Assembly (NCBI GenBank): GCA_020053565.1
Contig: JAGVMY010000041.1
Location: 1 to 5,643, forward strand
DNA from: Thermodesulfovibrionales bacterium
GTDB taxonomy: Bacteria > Nitrospirota > Thermodesulfovibrionia > Thermodesulfovibrionales > SM23-35
DNA: 5,643 nt
Reading direction: 5' to 3'
Part shown: one piece after another, positions 1-3,503 of the stretch
Numbering within the stretch: the first letter of the stretch is position 1
Layout: each line of letters opens with the position of its first letter
Translations under genes and position numbers: made by a program
Notes under the pieces: generated by a model
Told to the model about the DNA's origin: nothing
The model's database searches: none
The model's input: only the letters and a program-made list of their open reading frames with translations

Positions 1-485
1 ATGCGGGTTTCTCGGAAAAAGAGCTTATCGCAATGGCCGGAAGATTAGGTTCTGACTGCCCGTTTTTTATTTTCAAACAGCCGATGGTCATGATTGGGAG
101 GGGTGATGAACCCTTCAAGACAGTGGAGCTAGAAGAAAGGGCTTTTCTTCTCGTGATCCCTCCTTTTGGAATATCTACACCCGAAGTATATTCAAAATTC
201 ACCCCATTGACTCAAGGGGGGGATACGCTTAATATATATAATAACAAGATACACCCTGAAAGTTTGTTGAGAAATGATCTTGAGGTTGTGGTGTTTAATA
301 TGCATCCAGAATTGGCTGGGGTTAAAAAGCAGCTTATTGATTCAGGGGCTTTAGGCTCCTTGATGTCAGGGAGCGGCTCTGCTTTATTTGGTATATTCAA
401 AGATCATGAACACCTTCTAAATTCAATGAATCACTTAAAAAAGCGTGAAGGGTATAGATATATACCCACAACAAGATTTAATTAA
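1..485 (+). CDS. ispE: 4-diphosphocytidyl-2-C-methyl-D-erythritol kinase, C-terminal part (5' end outside window)
   Basis: IspE is the GHMP-family kinase of the MEP (non-mevalonate) isoprenoid pathway. It phosphorylates the 2-hydroxyl of CDP-methylerythritol with ATP in the cytosol. The open frame runs in from the window edge (first full codon at 3) and ends with TAA at 483-485, leaving about 160 residues. IspE is usually about 280-290 residues, so the N-terminal part with the substrate Lys and the glycine-rich ATP motif lies upstream. Visible marks are the RLGSDCPFF segment, whose Asp (codon 54-56) matches the catalytic Asp of the family, and the C-terminal GHMP motif MSGSGSALFG starting at 363. 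The Met codon at 33 is internal, because family-like sequence (AGFSEKELIAMAGRLG) continues upstream of it. A run of seven G (216-222) lies within the gene. The next gene, spoVG, starts 13 nt after the stop, which suggests co-transcription. Family assignment is firm. Confidence 0.93.
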   Translation, partial: AGFSEKELIAMAGRLGSDCPFFIFKQPMVMIGRGDEPFKTVELEERAFLLVIPPFGISTPEVYSKFTPLTQGGDTLNIYNNKIHPESLLRNDLEVVVFNMHPELAGVKKQLIDSGALGSLMSGSGSALFGIFKDHEHLLNSMNHLKKREGYRYIPTTRFN

Positions 486-498
486 GGGGGGGGTTAGC
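484..498 (+). promoter_or_regulatory. Shine-Dalgarno of spoVG, containing a G8 homopolymer
   Basis: The 13-nt gap between the ispE stop (TAA 483-485) and the spoVG ATG (499) consists of eight consecutive G (486-493) followed by TTAGC. The AAGGGG part is a strong Shine-Dalgarno match, with 5 nt between the last G and the ATG. This decides the spoVG start at 499 over the in-frame GTG at 445 inside ispE. A homopolymer in this position could change length by slippage and alter SD spacing; that is inference. Confidence 0.75.
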
Positions 499-765
499 AT
501 GGATATCACCGAGGTAAAAGTATTTCCCGTAAACAACAACGACAAACTAAAAGGGTATGCATCGATTGTCTTTGATGATTGTTTTGTTGTCAGAGACCTG
601 AGAATCATCAGTGGCAATGAAGGCTTATTTGTTGCCATGCCTTCGCGAAGAAGGAAAGACGGAACGTTCAGGGATACTGCACATCCGCTCAATCTCGACA
701 TGAGGACAAAGATCGAAAAGTGTGTACTGGACATCTATAAACAAAAGGTTGCCAACGAAACATAA
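499..765 (+). CDS. spoVG: SpoVG family nucleic-acid-binding regulator
   Basis: Encodes 88 residues, close to the usual 85-100 of SpoVG. The protein opens with MDITEVKVFP. The signature region at residues about 43-63 (LFVAMPSRRRKDGTFRDTAHP) is almost exactly the family consensus, and a C-terminal helix follows. In Firmicutes and spirochaetes SpoVG binds DNA and RNA and modulates septation, sporulation and expression of other genes. In non-sporulating lineages its targets are mostly unknown, so no sporulation role should be read from the name. The start at 499 is chosen because it has a strong SD and gives the family N-terminus; an upstream in-frame GTG at 445 would overlap ispE. It lies 13 nt after ispE and is probably in the same transcript. 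The likely promoter of the next transcript overlaps its last codons. Confidence 0.95.
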   Translation: MDITEVKVFPVNNNDKLKGYASIVFDDCFVVRDLRIISGNEGLFVAMPSRRRKDGTFRDTAHPLNLDMRTKIEKCVLDIYKQKVANET

Positions 766-777
766 TTCCATTATACA
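749..777 (+). promoter_or_regulatory. candidate sigma-70 promoter for tRNA-Gln/prs
   Basis: TTGCCA (749-754) matches the -35 consensus at 5 of 6 bases. It is followed 17 nt later by TATACA (772-777), which matches the -10 consensus at 4 of 6. The predicted start near 784 lies about 30 nt before the tRNA. The -35 box is inside the last codons of spoVG. A second AT-rich candidate -10 (TTTATAA, 784-790) lacks an equally good -35. Transcription could also simply read through from ispE-spoVG. Confidence 0.4.
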
Positions 778-814
778 ACTCACTTTATAAAACGAGATTC
801 AGTTTAAAACTCAC

Positions 815-888
815 TGGGATGTCGTCTAACGGCAGGACACGAGATTTTGGATCTCGTTATGGTGGTTCGAGTCCACCCGTCCCAGCCA
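815..888 (+). tRNA. tRNA-Gln (anticodon UUG)
   Basis: 74 nt including an encoded CCA (886-888). The acceptor stem pairs 815-821 (TGGGATG) with 878-884 (CGTCCCA), with one T-G wobble. The D stem is 824-826 with 836-838. The anticodon stem is 840-844 (CGAGA) with 852-856 (TCTCG), and the 7-nt loop TTTTGGA places anticodon TTG at 847-849. The T stem GGTGG/CCACC encloses TTCGAGT. The U-A first pair and G discriminator (885) are typical of bacterial tRNA-Gln. It lies 21 nt before prs and is probably on the same primary transcript. A tRNA-Gln beside prs is a known arrangement in several bacterial groups. Confidence 0.97.
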
Positions 889-909
889 AACGACAAAAGG
901 GAGACTTGC

Positions 910-1851
910 ATGAAATCCAATATTTGCGTTTTTAGCGGAAACTCGAATAAAGATCTGGTTCAAAAGATATGCGACATTCTTGATCTGCCTTTGGGCAAAG
1001 GGCTCATTCAGGCTTTTTCCGACGGAGAGACCTCAGTAGAGATCACTGAGAGCATCAGGGGTAAGGATGTCTTTATCGTTCAATCCACCTGTACACCGGT
1101 AAATCATCATCTCATGGAGCTTCTTGTGATACTGGATGCCCTGAAACGCGCATCAGCAAGCCGTATTACGGCAGTCATCCCTTATTTCGGCTATGCCAGA
1201 CAGGACAGAAAAGCCTCTCCACGAACACCGATTACCGCAAAACTTGTGGCAGATCTGCTTACCACCTCAGGCGCAACCAGAGTCCTTACCATGGACCTCC
1301 ATGCAGGACAAATTCAGGGATTCTTCAATATCCCTGTGGATAATCTCTACGCAGCACCCGTAATGCTGGAGTATATAAAAAATAAATATTTGAACCACCT
1401 CGTGATCGTATCTCCAGATGCAGGAGGCGTGGAAAGGGCAAGATCCTTTGCAAAGCGGCTGCAGGCCGATCTCGCCATTATCGATAAACGACGCGCCAGG
1501 GCTAATGAGGCAACGGTTATGAATATTATAGGAGACGTGAAGGATAAAACCTGTCTGCTTATAGATGATATCGTGGATACTGCCGGTACCCTTACGAACG
1601 GCGCCTATGCTCTGAAAGAAGCAGGGGCCAGTAAAGTTATCGCGTGCTGTACCCATCCGGTACTATCTGGTCCGGCAGTAAAAAGGATTACAGAATCACC
1701 TCTCGAAGAACTTATAACCACAGATACCATCCCTCTACACAAAGAGGCTGCCGCTTGTAAAAAAGTCACTGCACTCTCCATTGCTCACCTGCTTGCAGAG
1801 GCCATAAAGCGGACATACGAAAATGGATCTATAAGCTCTCTGTTTGTTTAA
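910..1851 (+). CDS. prs: ribose-phosphate pyrophosphokinase (PRPP synthase)
   Basis: Prs transfers pyrophosphate from ATP to ribose 5-phosphate to make PRPP for purine, pyrimidine, NAD, His and Trp synthesis; it is cytosolic and usually hexameric. The 313-residue length is normal for class I enzymes. Visible landmarks are FSDGE (36-40), RQDRK (97-101) of the ATP site, DLHAGQIQGFF (129-139) with the metal/ATP-site His131, SPDAGGVERAR (168-178), the flexible catalytic loop starting at DKRRARANE (192-200) with Lys193, and the PRPP-binding loop LIDDIVDTAGT (217-227). The ATG at 910 is chosen because AAGGGAG (897-903) lies 6 nt upstream and the product starts like other Prs proteins. The frame stays open upstream to 847, but that is inside the tRNA. 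No rplY or pth follows, although that is common elsewhere; the next gene is convergent. No key residue appears to be missing. Confidence 0.97.
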   Translation: MKSNICVFSGNSNKDLVQKICDILDLPLGKGLIQAFSDGETSVEITESIRGKDVFIVQSTCTPVNHHLMELLVILDALKRASASRITAVIPYFGYARQDRKASPRTPITAKLVADLLTTSGATRVLTMDLHAGQIQGFFNIPVDNLYAAPVMLEYIKNKYLNHLVIVSPDAGGVERARSFAKRLQADLAIIDKRRARANEATVMNIIGDVKDKTCLLIDDIVDTAGTLTNGAYALKEAGASKVIACCTHPVLSGPAVKRITESPLEELITTDTIPLHKEAAACKKVTALSIAHLLAEAIKRTYENGSISSLFV

Positions 1852-1868
1852 GAGTAAATAGTGAATAT

Positions 1869-1948
1869 GGTTGAATTGGTTGGATTTGTTCTATTGGTCA
1901 AGAAATATAACTAATCCAACCAATAAGACAACTAGAACCAATAAAACT
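1869..1948. repeat. two opposed arrays of degenerate 9-nt units between prs and the regulator gene
   Basis: On the + strand, four abutting nonamers occupy 1869-1904, including GGTTGAATT (1869-1877), GGTTGGATT (1878-1886) and TGTTCTATT (1887-1895). On the - strand, five abutting nonamers occupy 1948 down to 1904: AGTTTTATT (1940-1948), GGTTCTAGT (1931-1939), TGTCTTATT (1922-1930), GGTTGGATT (1913-1921) and AGTTATATT (1904-1912). The shared pattern is roughly RGTTNNATT, and the GGTTGGATT unit is identical in both arrays. A 7-nt pair, AGTAAAT/AGTGAAT (1853-1866), precedes it. The region has no gene. It lies between two convergent genes. Confidence 0.6.
1875..1924. terminator. 12-bp perfect inverted repeat, possible bidirectional terminator
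   Basis: ATTGGTTGGATT (1875-1886) is the exact reverse complement of AATCCAACCAAT (1913-1924), separated by 26 nt. It sits between the stop codons of convergent prs (1851) and the regulator (1956), where a two-way terminator would be expected. However, the loop is long, the stem is AT-rich and no T-run follows directly on either strand (the nearest is TTATTTTG at 1948-1955). A standard intrinsic terminator is therefore not well supported. The symmetry also follows from the opposed nonamer arrays. Confidence 0.3.
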
Positions 1949-1955
1949 TATTTTG

Positions 1956-3326
1956 TCACTCATCCTCAATAGTTCTATCATCCGGTTCTTTTTTGTCCAT
2001 CTTCCGGTATAAAGTTCTTGTAGAAACCCCAAGCAATTTAGAAGCCAAGGCTTTGTCTCCTTTTGCATAACGTAGCGCGTTATCCATCAGCATCTTTTCA
2101 ACCTCATCGAGAGGTGTTCCCAGTCTTATAGTTATTGTATCCATTTGGGTCGCAACTTGGGTAAGCTCCAGGGGGAGATCATCAGATCCTATGACAGCGT
2201 CCTTGTCCAGAACCACGCACCGCTCAATCACATTTTCCAACTCCCTCACATTACCCGGCCAGTCATAAGCTAAAAGGCAGTCCATTGCTTTGGATTCAAT
2301 ACCCTTTACTTCCTTATCATTTTTCTTTGCAAAACGATTCAAGAAGCTCTGCACCAGGGCTGGAATATCTTCCTTTCTTTCCCGCAGCGGCGGAAGGGAA
2401 ATACTTATCACATTCAATCTCCAGTACAAATCCTCCCTGAAACTGCCCTCTTTAATAAGTTTCACAAGATCCTTATTCGTGGCAGTAATTAGCCGGATAT
2501 CCACCTTTGTTGTTTTGTTGCTCCCCAAGTGCTCAAACGTCCCTTCCTGAAGCACTCTTAAAAGTTTTACCTGTGCAGAGGCAGGGATCTCGCCTATCTC
2601 ATCTAAAAATATTGTGGACCGGTCAGCTGCTTCAAAACGTCCTTCTCTTCGTGCCACTGCCCCTGTAAATGCACCTTTTTCATATCCAAAAAGCTCGGCC
2701 TCAAGCAGAGTCTCTGGTATGGCAGCGCAGTTCACTTTTATCATAGGCATATCTCTTCTCGGTGACAATTTATGAATCATATTTGCAATCACTTCCTTGC
2801 CGGTTCCAGACTCTCCCGAGATAAGAATAGTTGCCTGGCTCGAAGCAACCTGATGAGCAAGGTCTATGATGGGTCTCATCTTCGGACTTGATGCCCCGAC
2901 CATAAAATCCTGATCGATTTCTTCCAGCCGCTTTCTTAAGCTTATATTGTCCAAGGTCAGTGTCTGTTTTTCGATAGCCCGACCAATTGATCTGACAATA
3001 TCCGCCTTTTTAAAGGGCTTGCTGATATAGTCGTATGCACCCTCTTTCATGGATTCAATTGCTGTATCTACAGAAGCAAAGCCAGTGATCATGATTACCT
3101 CAGTATAAGGGGATACGCTTTTACAGACTTTCAGCAACTCAACCCCGCTCATGCCTGTCATCCTGATGTCGGTTACGAGCAGATCGATATTGCCTTGCCG
3201 TATGATCTCAAATGCCTCCTGTCCGCTCGCAGCAATTGCAACTTCATATCCTTCTTTCTCAAGGATCTTCTGCAGGGATTCCCTTATTCCTGCCTCATCA
3301 TCTGTAACAAGTATTTTCTTTTTCAT
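1956..3326 (-). CDS. NtrC-family sigma-54-dependent response regulator
   Basis: 456 residues, the usual length for this class, with three domains. The receiver (about 3-118) has the acidic pair Asp9/Asp10, phosphoacceptor Asp53, Thr81 and Lys103 (SKPF). The AAA+ sigma-54 activator domain (about 142-370) has Walker A GESGTGKE (171-178), the sigma-54-contacting loop GAFTGA (218-223), Walker B IFLDEIGE (239-246), the arginine-finger region FREDLYWRL (296-304) and sensor II GNVREL (358-363). A Fis-type helix-turn-helix (about 405-443, ending KLLGVSTRTLYRKM) binds enhancer-like DNA sites. All key residues are present, so it should be a working phospho-regulated activator that remodels RNA polymerase-sigma-54. 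The start at 3326 is supported by AGGGGA on the - strand (3341-3336), 9 nt upstream. Its kinase gene is directly upstream on the same strand, separated by a repeat-filled 177-nt spacer. Target genes are not visible. The family is certain; a specific name (AtoC, ZraR and so on) is not justified. Confidence 0.95.
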   Translation of the reverse strand: MKKKILVTDDEAGIRESLQKILEKEGYEVAIAASGQEAFEIIRQGNIDLLVTDIRMTGMSGVELLKVCKSVSPYTEVIMITGFASVDTAIESMKEGAYDYISKPFKKADIVRSIGRAIEKQTLTLDNISLRKRLEEIDQDFMVGASSPKMRPIIDLAHQVASSQATILISGESGTGKEVIANMIHKLSPRRDMPMIKVNCAAIPETLLEAELFGYEKGAFTGAVARREGRFEAADRSTIFLDEIGEIPASAQVKLLRVLQEGTFEHLGSNKTTKVDIRLITATNKDLVKLIKEGSFREDLYWRLNVISISLPPLRERKEDIPALVQSFLNRFAKKNDKEVKGIESKAMDCLLAYDWPGNVRELENVIERCVVLDKDAVIGSDDLPLELTQVATQMDTITIRLGTPLDEVEKMLMDNALRYAKGDKALASKLLGVSTRTLYRKMDKKEPDDRTIEDE

Positions 3327-3347
3327 AATTAATCGTCCCCTATAATC

Positions 3348-3438
3348 GGGAGCAGGGGCCAGGGATCAGCTGTCAGCTTATCCCTTAATCCTCGATCCTC
3401 GATCCTTTCACCTTTCAGCTTTGAGCCTTTTGCCTTTT
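3348..3438 (-). repeat. array of 13 in-phase degenerate heptanucleotide units in the kinase-regulator spacer
   Basis: Read on the - strand, 91 nt divide exactly into 13 heptads. Three neighbouring pairs are identical: AAAAGGC (3432-3438 and 3425-3431), TGAAAGG (3411-3417 and 3404-3410) and ATCGAGG (3397-3403 and 3390-3396). Between and beyond them the unit changes gradually: TCAAAGC (3418-3424), ATTAAGG (3383-3389), GATAAGC (3376-3382), TGACAGC (3369-3375), then TGATCCC (3362-3368), TGGCCCC (3355-3361) and TGCTCCC (3348-3354). The first ten units all end in purine-G-(G or C); the last three end in CCC. The array is non-coding and ends 6 nt from the regulator's Shine-Dalgarno. Confidence 0.8.
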
Positions 3439-3487
3439 CGCCCACTTAACCTACTCAACGGTTTCCTCCTCTGGCAACTGATCCCTG
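3360..3487 (-). other. long-range inverted repeat spanning the kinase-regulator spacer
   Basis: CAGGGATCAGCTGTCAG (3360-3376) and the reverse complement of 3471-3487 agree at 15 of 17 positions. In the - strand transcript the two differences become one G-U wobble and one C-A mismatch, so 16 of 17 positions could pair around a loop of about 94 nt (3377-3470). The proximal arm ends about 19 nt before the regulator's Shine-Dalgarno. It may be a side effect of the repeat units or a functional mRNA structure; the sequence alone does not decide. Confidence 0.45.
3443..3460 (-). repeat. two 9-nt units between the heptad blocks
   Basis: On the - strand, CGTTGAGTA (3452-3460) is followed directly by GGTTAAGTG (3443-3451). 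They match each other at 6 of 9 positions in this phase and 7 of 9 one base over (GTTGAGTAG against GTTAAGTGG). They resemble the GGTTGAATT-like nonamers of the prs-regulator gap. With only two copies the assignment is tentative. Confidence 0.35.
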
Positions 3488-3503
3488 ATAACTGGTCCCT
3501 GAT
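3469..3503 (-). repeat. five-heptad block directly after the kinase stop codon
   Basis: On the - strand the block reads ATCAGGG (3497-3503), ACCAGTT (3490-3496), ATCAGGG (3483-3489), ATCAGTT (3476-3482) and GCCAGAG (3469-3475). The first four units alternate, giving a 14-nt higher-order repeat (3490-3503 against 3476-3489) with one mismatch. The block begins at the base after the kinase TGA. Confidence 0.75.

Noticed and set aside
445..498. Longer SpoVG starting at the GTG at 445
   Set aside because: It would overlap the end of ispE and add 18 residues not seen at the start of SpoVG proteins; ATG 499 follows a strong SD.
435..734. 99-residue - strand open frame opposite spoVG and the end of ispE
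   Set aside because: It is antisense to firmly identified genes, has no recognisable domain and no SD was seen.
847..909. N-terminal extension of prs from a TTG codon at 847
   Set aside because: The extension lies within the tRNA-Gln gene, starting at its anticodon. ATG 910 has a good Shine-Dalgarno and gives the family N-terminus and length.
1267..1656. 129-residue - strand open frame inside prs
   Set aside because: Shadow of the conserved prs coding region; the composition is that of a reverse-complemented gene and no family is recognisable.
1852..1955. Insertion-sequence remnant or MITE between prs and the regulator
   Set aside because: The inverted repeat is explained by opposed nonamer arrays; no target-site duplication or transposase remnant is visible.
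3348..3503. CRISPR array in the kinase-regulator spacer
   Set aside because: Units are 7 nt (or 14 nt) without unique spacers, and no cas gene is near.
3327..3503. Sigma-54 promoter (GG-N10-GC) for the regulator within the spacer
   Set aside because: I looked at the TGGC occurrences (around 3355-3361 on the - strand and 3472 on the + strand); none has GC at the required spacing.
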